Shown one piece after another: positions 32,413-44,900 of a DNA stretch of 64,000 nt. This DNA is from Asterias amurensis (lineage: Eukaryota > Echinodermata > Asteroidea > Forcipulatida > Asteriidae). Position numbers and translations under genes: made by a program. Under the pieces are notes generated by a model. It was not told the origin of the DNA. It searched no databases and worked only from the letters and a program-made list of their open reading frames with translations. The stretch lies in the NCBI RefSeq assembly GCF_032118995.1, contig NC_092659.1, positions 16,424,177 to 16,488,176 of the forward strand, in the 5' to 3' direction. Each line of letters starts with the position of its first letter. Position 1 is the stretch's first letter.

Positions 32413-33298
32413 AAACGTTTAAAAGCTCATAGCATCAATCATTGTTGTTTGTGTGTGAAATTGATGCAGAAAACGTACAAGCTGCTTTGGTTGGTGGCTG
32501 TCTTTAAAGCAGGCCGGATACTTTGTTCCCGTTAAAGGCAAGGCAGTTTGTGCTTTAGTTGATGGTACCTCGATGAGAATAGTGTAAAGTTCTACAGAAA
32601 CATCTCAAGGGGCACCAGGGCATCGGCCATGGAAGCTATTGCCCTCCATTGCCCTCAATGAAGTATCAAACCTGGAATTCCAATCTGTTATTTGGTGAAC
32701 ATTTCAGTGTTTCGAAAGCTAGAGTTGTCCCTGTAGATAAGAAAGTTCAAAAAAGAAATTATATTAGGGCTTGAAAGTCAAGAAATGTCTCTATAAGACT
32801 ACAAGGCCCAATAACATAGATCTGCTTAGACCTAAATGTTCAAGTCTATGAGAAACTTTTGAAGAGGCACCAAGGCCAAGATCAGGGCATTCAGGCCCGG
32901 TGTAAGATTTCAAGGCACATCCTGATTAACCTAAAATGGATTTGTGTATACTGTTTAGGTCTCAGTGTTTGTGTAATACGTTTTGACTTTTTTTTTCAAC
33001 TGCTCCTTGTTATTTCTATTTTAACTTAGAACGGGTATTTTGTGTTGCCTTTGAATTTAATCAATGATGTTCTTGATGATTAAAACACTCCATAGAAATG
33101 AACTGGATTAATAGATGTTAATTTTTGCATCGGGATACAAAATACAATTGTTTTTACCCCTACATAGATGTGTATTAAACAAATCCACAGGCAAATTACT
33201 CAGGTCGTTTTCCTGTGGAGTAATTTTCCCGTTGATTTTGATTCACAAAACTCGGAAAGTACTGAAAACACATCTGTGTTAGGGTACAAAATAAACTC
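32413..33298. other. Gene-poor stretch; searched for EIF4E2 last exon
   Basis: Near 32600-32900 there are GGGGCACCAGGGCAT / TTGCCCTCAATG motifs also seen at 46560-46690, which suggests an old dispersed repeat. At 33140-33290 there is a fragment related to the SINE end (ACCCCTACATAGATGTGT, CTCGGAAAGTACTGAAAAC). No exon was identified on either strand. Confidence 0.4.
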
Positions 33299-33639
33299 TT
33301 AAAGGAACATGTTGCCTTGGATTGGTCGAGTTGGTCTTTGAAAATCGTTTGTAACCGTTTTTTATAAAATGCATATGGTTGGAAAGATGTTGTAAAAGTA
33401 GAATACAATGATCCACCTCGTCGACTAATACGGTCGGCCATTTATGGGTGTCAAATTTTAAATGGCCGACCATGTTAGTTCGCACAGTAGAAGGAAAACC
33501 ACGCAATTGCGAGGCAAACTTGTGTGGATCATTGTACTCTACTTTTACAACATCTTTCCAACCATGCATTTTATAAAAAACAGTTACAAACGCTTTTAAT
33601 AGACCAACTCGTCCGATCCAAGGCAATGTGTTCCTTTAA
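33299..33639. mobile_element. 341-bp TTAA MITE of a second family
   Basis: The ends TTAAAGGAACATGTTGCCTT and AAGGCAATGTGTTCCTTTAA are nearly perfect inverted repeats starting and ending in TTAA. Long inner arms are TTTTTATAAAATGCATATGG / CCATGCATTTTATAAAAAA and a centre TCGGCCATTTA / TAAATGGCCGA. It lies 13 bp from the splice donor of EIF4E2 exon 6. Confidence 0.9.
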
Positions 33640-33652
33640 CAGGTTTACTTAC

Positions 33653-36600
33653 TTGATACTGTCAGTGTGTGTTTTATATTCCATGATGGTGTTCGGAGGT
33701 AGATTTAAAACTCTCCTCAGAGTGTCCCTAATGCGGAGACTAATCGTGACGTCGCTCGACGTTCTATTCCAGATGGAGATAATGTCCTCCTGACAATCGA
33801 AAGAAACCAATCAAGATTTTTATCAATCAATCAAACAAACAAACAAACAAACAAACAAACAAATAAAACAAATAAAACAAACAGTCAACCACTAAACAAA
33901 CAAATAATCAATCAATCAATCAATTTAAAATCAAAACATCCAAACAAACAAACAAACAAACAATCATTAGAAACAAAAAGAATGACACCTAGATCTGTGT
34001 GGGGGTCCACGGATTAGGCCAAGGACTTGCAATCACAAGATTATGGATTCAAATCCTACAAAGCTAAACACTGATTTCACAATGACTAAAATAAGTATTG
34101 ACGTCTAGTTACTGAACAAAAATTTCTTAGTTTGTGCTATTCATAATTATAGGCGTTAAACCAATGTTTGTATGAGAGAGATTGGTTGTTGCCAGCTTGG
34201 TGTTTATATCCCCTTGTAAGAGTTTGCCGAGTTCTCTTAATGGGAAGATCATCTCAAACTCAACCAACCAACAAAAGAAAAATCAAAATTGTAATAAATA
34301 AATCAATTTAAAAAAAAACAAAAAAAAAACCAAGACCAACAAACAATCAGTCAATCACTCAATCAGTCAATAAAAAATAATCAATCAATCAAACAACTGA
34401 ACAATCAACCAGGTGTTGAAATCCCTTAGGCTCAATTTCATGGAGCTCCTTGGGAAGAGCATTTTGCTTACTGCAAATCTGATGGACACAACAGCTCCAC
34501 AGATCTCATCCCCGACCATAAACTGTTCCCCAAGCATCGCTAAGATGAGGTTCTCCCAAAGGCGAGATGCGAGACCTTTCCTTAAACGCACGATCCACTT
34601 CCCGCCACTCTTATTTGCATCATCCTGGATGAAAACAGAAGAAAAACAAAAGCATTGATTTGTCAGCAAGATACCTATTTACTTTTACCACAGGGGCGGC
34701 CAGGTTAGAATGTTGTGGTATCTACCCTTCCTTTCCCTCCCGGTTCAAATCTCGTTGGGGGCACTGTTCGGATTGTTTATTTTTTTAATCTTGTTCATTG
34801 CTGTCATTCGACAGAAATAGGAATGTTCTGATTTTGTGGAGACTGTAATCTAAAAATCTGGATGATTCCAAAGAATCTGAACAGATGGCTGGAATGGGTT
34901 TTCAGTCCCTACTCCTAGAACAACGAGGTTCTTTCTACTACTTATTGTGTAAGTTTTCCCTTAAATAATTCTCACGGATATCAAACTGAAACTTCCTTAT
35001 GTGTGTTCTCTCCATGGCATTCGTGGCTAGTGTAGTGATTTAATAAATTTTTCTGAGAATCCTTGGCATCGCAACCACAACTTATAATATAATATGGGGT
35101 GCTTTCATGAGTGCTGTGAAAAAAAAATCCACAGGCAGAGCAGAAATCTAACCACTAGACCACCAAGCTAGTCCGATGGCTAGACTCAAAATTTATAAAT
35201 AAATAAAATAAGTAAACACAACGGTTCAAACGCCATCAATGAGAGACTTTTGGGACGCTTGGTGGCAGCAGACTTACCAGGTAAAATCCATTGTTCCCGG
35301 TCATGTGCGCACGCTCAGAACTACGTAATCAATGGAAATTTACCTGGTAAGTCTGCTGCCACCTAGCGTCCCAAAGTTTCCCATTCATTTATAGGTCTGC
35401 AATTTCAGAACTCACCTCCCACATTGGTTTGATACCCTGTTTAAATAAGTGATAATCACTGCTACTTGTGAGATCACAGGGCCTGGCAAGATGAGTGTAA
35501 AGCGTCCAGAATTGTTCCACCTGCACACCAACAAAACACGCAACTCAATTTAACAATAAAATACACAACAAAAATAGCTGTGCTGTTCTGATGGATTACA
35601 CAAGGAAGTTAGTGGTAGCACTTAAAATTTCAGTGAATATCTGTGACACAATGATTCAGTTTGAACATGCAGCACATGATTTGTTGTCAGCAGAATAGTT
35701 AAAATATTGAAGTTAAACTTTCAGAACTTGAGAAAATCAGTCAAGGATTGTTATTAAAAGTAGACTTGACCTAATCTCATGTTAACAATATTTGATCTTA
35801 GAAAGCAAACAGCTTCATCTTAAAGGCAGTGGACACTATTGGTAAATACTCAAAAATAATTATTAGCTTAAATTCTTACTTGGTAATGAGTAATGGGGAG
35901 AGGTTGATAGTATAAAACATTGTGAGAAACGGCTCCCTCTATAGTGAAGTAGTTTTCGAGAAAGAAGTAACTGTCCACGAATTTGATTTTGAGACCTCAA
36001 GTTTAGAATTTGAGGTCTCGAAATCAAGCATTTGAAAGCACACAACTTCGTGTGACAAGGGTGTTTTTTCTTTCTTTATTACCTCGCAACTGCACCGACC
36101 AATTGAGCTCAAATTTTCACAGGTTTGTTATTTTATGCATATGTTGAGATACAGCATGTGAAAAGACTGGTCTTTGACAATTACCAATAGTGTCCACTGC
36201 CTTTAAAATGAGTTGCTAAAGAGTTAAGATGAATAAATCTTGGCTCTTTGTGAAATCAGCCCCCTGCATTCGTACAGACGAATTTCATAAAACGAACATG
36301 TTATTTGAGTGTCAAGGGGCGCACACAAAATAGTGGTCTCACTTTTTGGGAGTACCAAATACTTACCGATGCAAAGCTGCCTACTGTCTTGATGTTCTGT
36401 TCGTAGTTTGTTGATGATGCTTTGTTCCCTGGTGTCCGTTTGGAGAACCACATGCAATACTTAAACTGTAACTGGTGCTCACCCTGGCCAACCTTCACCT
36501 TTGGCTGAACGAGAAAAAATATTATAAATTCGCAAATAAAAGAGTTTTTTTTTGCAAATGTCATTCCCATTCTCTAAAAAGCGCAGGCGTGATACTTCAC

Positions 36601-38624
36601 GATGTCTTAGTGTCCTTGAAATGCTCCAGTAGACATTTACAATTTCCTCATAGGGTGCTCTTTACCAATGAGAAAATGCCTTGGTGCCCTTGCCCTTTTA
36701 AAACGAATGCATACATAGTGTAAAACATTGGTATTTGTCAAAGACTAGTATCTGCACTTTGTGTTATTATGTTATAATTATTATTATTACCCAAACTTTT
36801 TACTCTTGCAGAGTCTGTCTCAAAGGCTAAACAAAGAAAGACTCTTCCTTCGAGAAATACTCTGCTAGGGTTGAATTGTCACTCGGGCTATAGACCCATT
36901 TCACCTGATGTTATCATCAGAATAATCTTGGATGCGCCATTTTGATGGTCAATGTCAACGTGTGTTATTCAGAGCATCCTTCTCTATGTTCAGTAAAGTG
37001 CTCATTTTTAGGTGACGCGACGTTTACACGTAAACCTTTTGACCACCAACATGGTGAGCGTGGCATCAGTTGCCGCGTGTGACGCGCGTGCAAGGGGTCA
37101 ATAAACTATTTTTTTGCAGTTACATAGAAGTAGTTCTCACCCAGACAAATTTGTCGGATTGATGATCTTTAGATGCATCAATTTCCTCCTTTTCCTCTCC
37201 ACTGTCTTCATCCTTCAACCTTCATGAACAAAACCACAACATTATTATTTAATAATATTATATTATTATTATTTGTTTGGTAATGAAACCAAGCATGTTA
37301 CCAAGGGTGCTTGTTATAATTATATGAACTGGAAGCGCAGCACAGTGGCTAACCTTTTACTGGGATTGGTTAGGATAATAAAATAAATATTGGATAAATC
37401 ATTGTATAACTTCTGCACTAGTGTACCACATAGCACTGGACAGTATTTATGCACCATATGGTCCACACTCTGCAATGTTGATTTTGCCGTACTACACACA
37501 TGAAAGTTAATTTGAAACATGTGGCAATTCTACCTCCATGCACTGTCCCACCGGAATGTCGGACACTTCGTACCTTTGCCACTTCGTACCCTGGACACTT
37601 CGTACCTTCGGGACACTTCGTACCGTAACCAAATTGGTCACTTCGTACCGTGGGCGCGGGGTACGAAGTGACCATCAGCTGAGTCACTTCGTACCTTCAG
37701 CCGAGTCACTTCGTACCTCCATTAAAATGTGTATTCCTCAATAATTTAATGTTCGTAGAGACAAAAAATTAATAATAGGCTACTTAATGAATTATAATTT
37801 TGTTTGAGTATGTGAATGTCATTTTTAATGTGAAACTAATATTTTGTATAAGTTAATTACCGCCAAGGACAACATCTTCCGCCAATATTTTTTACAAATA
37901 TTTTAAAGTTAAACAATCATGCAATCGTCAAAATGGCTCCTTGGTGTCCCAACAAATAGTAACAGTTGGTTTGTTTTGCTTTTATTTAATAATCATCCGA
38001 TCACAAAGCACAAAAAAAATCATAAACGATGCAGAAATCACAAATTAGTACGAAGGTAGGAAGTGTCTCCTGAGAAGGTACGAAGTGACTCGTGAGAAGG
38101 TACGAAGTGACTCGTGAGAAGGTACGAAGTGTCTTGTAAGAAGGTACGAAGTGTCTTGTAAGAAGGTACGAAGTGTCCAAGGTACGAAGTGTCCAAAGTC
38201 ACTTCGCACCTTGAAAAGGTACGAAGTGTCCAGGGTACGAAGTGGCAAAGGTACGAAGTGTCCTGACACCTCCCACCGTGCCCGTCCCCATGACCCTGGC
38301 CGGGGCAGTGAATGAAAAGGGGCCAGGTCAGCAGGTGCATTTAAACTTTAAGTCGGTCTACACAGCATCACACTGATCGAGATGCTGTAATACGATCGTT
38401 CGTTTAAAGACAGCTGCGGTCTTCAGGAGGATTGGGAAATATATAGATCTACCATTAAACATTCTGCATGGACTATGATATGAATGTGTTCGTAAACTTT
38501 AATTTGGGCCCCCGCCTGTGTGACCCTGTGTCTGTGAAATCAAAAGTTAAGTCAGGTTAAAAATAAAATTTATTTTAAACAATAAATTCGTGATTTATAC
38601 TTACATATCAAATTTATTCTTCAT
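33653..38624 (-). CDS. EIF4E2: eIF4E type 2 (4EHP), 3' end not found
   Basis: 4EHP binds the mRNA 5' cap without supporting eIF4G-dependent initiation and so represses translation with partners such as GIGYF proteins. Exons: 38605-38624 (MKNKFD), 37141-37219, 36367-36504, 35416-35520, 34472-34624, 33653-33789; every junction is in phase. About 210 residues are visible: an acidic N-terminus (LKDEDSGEEKEEIDASKDHQ), CMWFSKRTPG, YEQNIKTVGSFAS, VEQFWTLYTHLARPCDL, GIKPMWEDDANKSGGKW, LWENLILAMLGEQF, EICGAVVSIRFAEDIISIWN and RDTLRRVLNLPPNTIMEYK. Cap-stacking aromatics are kept: W in GIKPMWE and an aromatic F in MWFSKR where vertebrates have Y. Exon 6 ends in phase 2 after DSI, so a short terminal exon (about 15-30 codons expected) lies further on; I could not find it. 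The gene is divergent from MED4. Confidence 0.94.
33826..33960. repeat. (AAAC)n and (AATC)n microsatellites
   Basis: AAAC units run at 33833-33862 and 33940-33962, with TCAATCAATCAATC between. They lie in EIF4E2 intron 5. Similar CAATCAATCAA tracts recur near 34380. Confidence 0.8.
34432..34475. repeat. GGGCCC-AATTTCAT element remnant at a splice donor
   Basis: CTCAATTTCATGGAGCTCCTT and GCATTTTGCTTAC match one end of the 23268 element family. The minus-strand donor GTAAGCAAAATGC of EIF4E2 exon 5 lies within or at its edge. Confidence 0.4.
35241..35382. mobile_element. 142-bp foldback element
   Basis: Long arms: CTTTTGGGACGCTTGGTGGC and AGCAGACTTACCAGGTAAA pair with TTTACCTGGTAAGTCTGCTG and CCACCTAGCGTCCCAAAG. 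The loop holds about 40 bp. Same family as 11286-11420. It lies in EIF4E2 intron 4. Confidence 0.85.
35820..36206 (-). mobile_element. TTAA-ended MITE in EIF4E2 intron 3
   Basis: Full length (387 bp) in minus orientation, TTAAAGGCAGTGGACACTAT to AGTGTCCACTGCCTTTAA. Confidence 0.88.
36890..37102. repeat. Dispersed ~200-bp element (GTGGTCA..GGGGTCAATA family)
   Basis: Shares with 63476-63656 the order AATAATCTTGGATGCGCCA, GTGTTATTCA, ACGTAAACC, AACATGGTGAGCGTGGCA, CGTGTGACG and GCAAGGGGTCAAT. It is also found in reverse at 59999-60190. It ends near exon 2 of EIF4E2. Confidence 0.7.
37545..38264. repeat. Foldback of CACTTCGTACC short tandem arrays
   Basis: The left arm (37560-37720) is an array of CACTTCGTACC in 11-16 bp steps and the right arm (38046-38262) is an array of GGTACGAAGTG. 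The outer 46 bp of the two arms are exact reverse complements (GGACACTTCGTACCTTTGCC and onward). Between them are about 300 bp of unrelated AT-rich DNA. It occupies EIF4E2 intron 1. Confidence 0.88.
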
Positions 38625-38996
38625 CTTCTGTCTGTTTAGATTAAATATAAAATGAATAAATAAATGTTACGTTTCAAATCGACCAAAATAAGGGGGAAAA
38701 TGTTGTTGTTTCAACTTTGTTTAATCACCGACCGTCTGGACGTTTACTACTGCATGCACACACTGCATTGACAAGCAAATTGTAACTTATTTACTAGGCT
38801 CGTACCAGTGTTCAAAATTAATGTTTGTATAAAACATTAGCAATTAGTAATATTTAAGTTTTTACATGAAATTAAAAAACTAACTAATTCAACTTGTCAT
38901 TATTATTTTTTTTTAAATAGAGAAAACAAATTTTTTTGAAGTGAGAACAAAAATCGTAAATTTAAAAGTATTCACAATGAGATTTCAGAAGGCAAG
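38625..38996. promoter_or_regulatory. Bidirectional EIF4E2/MED4 promoter region
   Basis: The start codons of EIF4E2 (minus, 38624) and MED4 (plus, 38997) are 372 bp apart in divergent orientation, so both transcripts must begin in or near this interval. A YY1-like CAAGATGGCGGC spans the MED4 start codon. An acceptor-like TAATCTAAACAG 7 bp before the EIF4E2 ATG could mean a separate 5'UTR exon. No TATA box is evident. Confidence 0.6.
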
Positions 38997-41900
38997 ATGG
39001 CGGCGGCCAGTGCTGCAACAAAGTCGAAATTATTATCGTTGGTTGAGGAGGCTGAATGCCTCACAAAGTGAGTATTTTATTGCAAATTGTACAATGGAAT
39101 AATCATTATATTACGTGCTTTGTTAATATATAAGTTTTGTTTCGAATAACATTTATTTGGTCGTTGTAATTCCATCCATGGCATAGCCGTGGGTACGCCG
39201 TATCAATATGAATTTTTTTGTAATGATTGTTGTTGTTGAGTTGAGGTCATGTCATGTGATGTTTTGGTCACACAACAATGTGTATTGTTGTATCCTCCGC
39301 TTACCAGTTTTCACGCTATTATGCCTTTTTCTTTGAATTGGGAAAAAAATAATGATGCCATATATCAACCGATGCCCTAATTATCTTCATTTGTTTATAT
39401 GAAGTATGCAAACACATATAGTAAAACTTGATGGACATTGAAATGTTCACACCAATCTTCGATGACTTCAACTGGCCCCATTTGTTTTGAGTTTTTCCTG
39501 TTTTCACGGCAAACGAGAAAGTATGGTTTCCTGGTGAAGCCATACATGGAAGAAACATCTGAAGTGACTACAAGTGTTCTTTGAGACTCTGTGTATGACT
39601 CTATAGCCAGAAGTTGCCTTCATTTTATTCTAAATATTTTTTTATTAAATTTTAAAAATTACCATGGTAGCTTGCAAAAAATAAAAGAAATAAAAGAAAA
39701 TTATAAAATGTGTGAATAATTATTGGCTTCCAAATCTGATTTTTATTTATTTTGTTTAAAAAATTTTTTCTTAATATTTACAATAAAGCGTATAAATAAA
39801 CAGTGATAATTGAATCAACAAGCTGATGTTTAAATTTTAATATTAATAATAATATTAATATTGATATGAGGGTTAAAAAAAAAAAATCTCCTAAAATATT
39901 AGAAAATGATATAAGGCACATGGCTTCTTTAAGCCTCAGTATTTTTTTTCCAGAATGCTCAGCAAAACATTCAGTCACATGATTTTGATCATCATGAATT
40001 GTGAATTGAAATAGTGTTTGATGAAACTTTTTCGGTGGGCAAATATTTTTATATGGCCTCAACATTATGACATGCTTTTGTACCTTGTAGAAATGCCTAA
40101 AATACCAAACTATTTGCATTTTCAAGTGCAAATGACCAGTGGAGCCTTACGTGTTTCTAAGTTTTGGTCAAGGGAGAGGAGACTCTTTGCTTGGCAAATA
40201 AAACCACACAATTTTTATCTAGGGACTGTTTACATCGCGCACAGAGAGGTAAAAGATTTGCCACGATTTTAGGGACACCTCGAAAACAGGACCTCCTACG
40301 ATATGTGACAGCAATTTAAAACTTCACCATAATAGCCCAAACAGAACTTTAAAATTATGTTAAATCACTGTTTAACTTTAAGTAAGCTGAACAAATAATT
40401 ACTAATGAATGGGGTAGGATAGTGTTGGTGAATTTTCGGCCTCCAAAAAATAAAGAAAAATCATTAAAGAAAATGTTTGACCATTTGTTATTATTTTATT
40501 TATTATATTATTTGGAGTACATCATAACTCTATTTTCGGATAACTTTCCGTATGGCGCCACCACTTTTTCACTCATTTTTTACAAAAAGGGATATCTCAT
40601 CGAATGAAAAAGTGGTGGCGCCATACGAAAACTTTTCCCTATTATCTGTATCTGTATAGTTGAGCCGGCAAAACAATTTCTAACTACACATCACACCCAG
40701 CTTTGCGCATTATCTGGCTTAATTTTTGAAGTGCTTAGTGAGACATGTGAGAGTGTCCTTGAAGATATCTAATGATCATATATCTAGTAATCACACTCAA
40801 TCAATCAATCAAAGGTAATTTGTATAGCGCCTAAATCAAAAGTTTGCTCAAAGGCGCTGAGGCACAGAAGAAATAACAAGTCATTGATGGTAGGCCTCCT
40901 GAAACAAGTGGGCTTTCAGAAGTGCCTTGAATGTGTTGAGTGATGTTGTGTCCCTGATGTGATTGGGCAGTTTATTCCAGAGCTTGGGTCCATATACCGA
41001 GAAGGCTCTATCAGCAAAAGTGATGTGACTTGTTCTTGGAACTACAAAGTATGGTGAACAGGAGCTGTTTGACTGAAGGAGTCTCCGTTCAGCACCAACT
41101 TGCAGAATGTCTATGATGTAATGAGGGGCTTGTTGATGTAAGGCCTTGAACATGAGAACGATGACCTTGAAGTCGATCCTTTTTTGGATTGGGAGCCAGT
41201 GTAGTGTGATGAGTTTCGGGGTGATAAACTTTGTGATGAGTCTGGCAGCTGTTCGTTGCACGTTATTTAGCCTCCTTTTGAGTTTTTGGCTGATTCCAAT
41301 CAAAAGACTGTTGCAATAGTCGAGTCTTGAAGTGACTAAAGTGTGCACTGCAAGCTTGGTTGCGTCGACAGTCAGTAGTCTGCGGGCCCTGCCGATGTTA
41401 GTGAGGTAGAAGTTGGCAGTCTTGATGATGCTTGAAACTTGCGCGGACATAGTCATTGCAGGGTCAAACATGACTCCAAGATTTCTGACTGGCTTGGTTT
41501 CGACTAAGACATCAACTCTACCGGGTAAGGCATTCCAGTCTTGATGGTGGCCGGAAAAAAACTGCTGCCATAGATTTTGGTTGTGTGTCGAATTTGATGG
41601 AATTGAAGATTGTGTGTTCTGGAGGGTCGAGTGGAATGTTGTGCAAAGTCTTGAAGCGGGATTTCAACTAAATTATTGACAAGTTTGTTGAACATGGCTA
41701 GCCTTCTAGCTTTCCTTTCTAATTTCTGTGCATTTTTTGTGTAAACAATTTTTGCAGATGTATAAAATAATTGAATGTGCTCATCATTCAATCACCTTTT
41801 TAAATTTTCAGGGATTATAAAAAGAATTGCTGAATTTAAGAATTTACTGGTTTTTTTAAATAGAAATTTAACTCATCCTCAGGTGAAATGTTGACTAATG

Positions 41901-44900
41901 ATGTTAATGATGTTTTCTTATTTTCCTTCTTCCTTTTTTTTTGTCAGGGATCTTTTTGAAACTACTGCAGCAGTTCGGCAAAAAATGCCAACTTTGGAGG
42001 ATCCACAGGTAAGTGGTTGGTTTTATTGATGGGTTTGTGTACTTTTTGTTCTACACACATAACATAAACCACCATGGAATTCCATTAAAGGCAGTGGATA
42101 CTATTGGTAATTGTCAAAGACTAGCCTTCACAGTTGTATCTCAACATATACATAAAATAACTAACCTGTGAACATTTTAGCTCAATTGGTCATCGAAGTT
42201 GCGAGATAATAATGAAAGAAAAAAACACCCTTATCACACGAAGTTGTGTGCGTTTAGATGGTTGATTTCGAGACCTCAAGTTCTAAATCTGAGGTCTCGA
42301 AATCAAATTCAGGGAAAACTACTTCTTTCTCAAAAACTATGGCACTTCAGAGGGAGCCGTTTCTCACAATGTTTTATACCATCAACGTCTCCCCATTACT
42401 CGTCACCAAGAGAGGTTTTATGCTAATAATTACTTTGAGTAATTACCAATAGTTTTCACTGCATTTAAATGAAAATGATGAAAGCTTCCCTTGAAATATT
42501 ACTTGCTGAGGCGCTGTTAGTTTTTGAGAAATGAGTAAAACAAGTCACAACAATTGTTTTAGCACGTCAACGAATTTATGCGACTCTCCTGAAAACATGG
42601 CTCTTTGGTTTTCATTTATATTACTCAAAAACTTTACAATTAATGAAGCTGAAACTTCTACATGTATACAGGTTTCAGGTAAATTTACTATCGTTCACAG
42701 TAAGTACATGTAAGGATCCATGTCATGACCAAAAACCTGATACAACAAAAGTTGCGGCTACTAAAAAATGGTCAGGAGCACCTTACATGTTTTGGGAACC
42801 TAATGTTTTGTGCCACTCACGTCTATTCACGACACACTTACAAAACACAATTAGACATCAGTGACACAATCCTTTAGTCGCTTTAGCTTGACCTTTGCTA
42901 TATATTGTGCCTGCGACATACATTGCCACAATGCATATTGAGAATTAAAAATTTGTCGTTACTTGTGTCATACATGTAGTTGCCACTATTTGAGGTGGGA
43001 CTCTTCGAGTAGTAAATTTCACTAGTCGCAATTACATTTTGTGGTGCTGTCATTTCCAATACATGTAAGGCCAAGTAACAAAAAATACCAGTTGATCGTC
43101 CGGATTTTTCAAAAAAGAGGAGGATGAGGGCCTTACTATTTACTATTTTTTTTCAAGATGGCCGCTAAGTATTTCAAATCAAACAGGCCACCAATTCTTC
43201 AGTTTGAATCAACGGCAAATTTATTTATACCTACTATTTATACCTACTAAAAAAAAGGATGCGGCCTCCAAAAAGGATGATCAACTGATATTTTTTTTAT
43301 TTGGCCTAAGTCTGCAACCTCAGGTTGACCTGGTGTGAAATGTCGTTTGATTTGATACTCTTTCAGAGCAAATTTTTTAAGCATGTGTCATAGCAAATCA
43401 AAACCATGAATCTGTAGATTCCGAAAAAGAAGTTTTGTGGCAGTCAAAATGTGAACTTCAACGCTGTGAACTTCAATGCTGCTTTGATTAAATATCTAAG
43501 GGGATACAACTTTTTGGCTGCCGCTCCACAGGTTGTACAATCTTTGGTGTGATCCCATTCATACTTACACCCTCTGATTTTAGATCATGGACATGCTCCT
43601 GAAGAAAAATGAGGAGATTGAGGCAACACTCAAACAGACAAAGGAGCAGAGGGAGAAGCGGCGGGAGATGGAATGTCTGCAAGAAGAAGTAGACAAGCGG
43701 GACGAGGACATCAAACAGCTGCAGAGACAACTCAAAGAGGCGGAGCATATATTGGTGAGAACAATTGTTACATTATAAACTAAACCCTCCCAGATCCTTG
43801 AACATCCTGTTCCAGAGTTGTCTGTTAATCAGGCGCTTGCCCAGAAGCCTCTCTACCATGGGCAGCGTTCCGAATCAATACCTCTCGTCACTGACCCCGG
43901 AGAGGGATGGACGGGAAAATAATGCTGATTGGCGTCCAATGGAAACTACTTTGCGTGCCCTTGTTAAAAACGTTTAGGCGCTTGTTTCTCAAATGAATCA
44001 TGATTACGTGGTCACCCGAAACTCCATACAGTGAGACCACAGAGAATAGAGTAGAGTACCTTTAGTTTGCTTTTTAACCTGTCTTGAAGGCAGTGGTCAC
44101 TATTTGTAATTACTCAAAATAATCATCAAACCTTACTTGGTGACGAGTAATGGGGAGAGGTTGATAGTATAAAACATTGTGAGAAACAGCTCCCTCTGAA
44201 GTGCCATAGTTTTTGAGAAAGAAGTAATTTTCCACGAGTTTGATTTCGAGACCTCAGATTTAGAACTTGAGGTCTCGAAATCAACCATCTAAACGCACAC
44301 AACTTTGTGTGACAAGGGTGTTTATTTCTTTCATTATTATCTCGCAAGTTCGATGACCGATTGAGCTCAAAGTTTCACAGGTTTGTTATTTTATGCTTAT
44401 GTTGAGATACACCTACTGTGAAGGCTAGTCGTTGACAATTACCAATAGTGTAAAAGTAAAGGATACCTGGGGTTTTCGGTACCATTTTATTGTTTTATTT
44501 CTGAGAGATTAGATGTGTATCCACAGAGAAAGAATAATTCGTAATTCCTAAATACCTCGGACAGTTTCGCTATTCCTATTGGTGGAGAGCACGTCACGTG
44601 AGTGCGTATAAACCTTTGTTAATGACCAGTAACAATTGTTGAAACATCAGCGTGACACGCGAGCTTGCACCTGTTCTGATGAGACAGTTTCTTCATTCCT
44701 ATTGGTCGAGAGCAACGGCTGAAACAGTTGTGCCTCATCACGTGTTTTGCGCGACGCGCACAGCATTCCCTTAAAAGGAGTTGTTTACCCGAGGGCGACG
44801 GAGGGCTTTACCATTTCATAGCTGGAGGGGTGTTGTGTTGAAAGAAATCATTGAACATTTATAATTTTTGCGATTATTTTACTTTTTGACCCAAAAGTGT

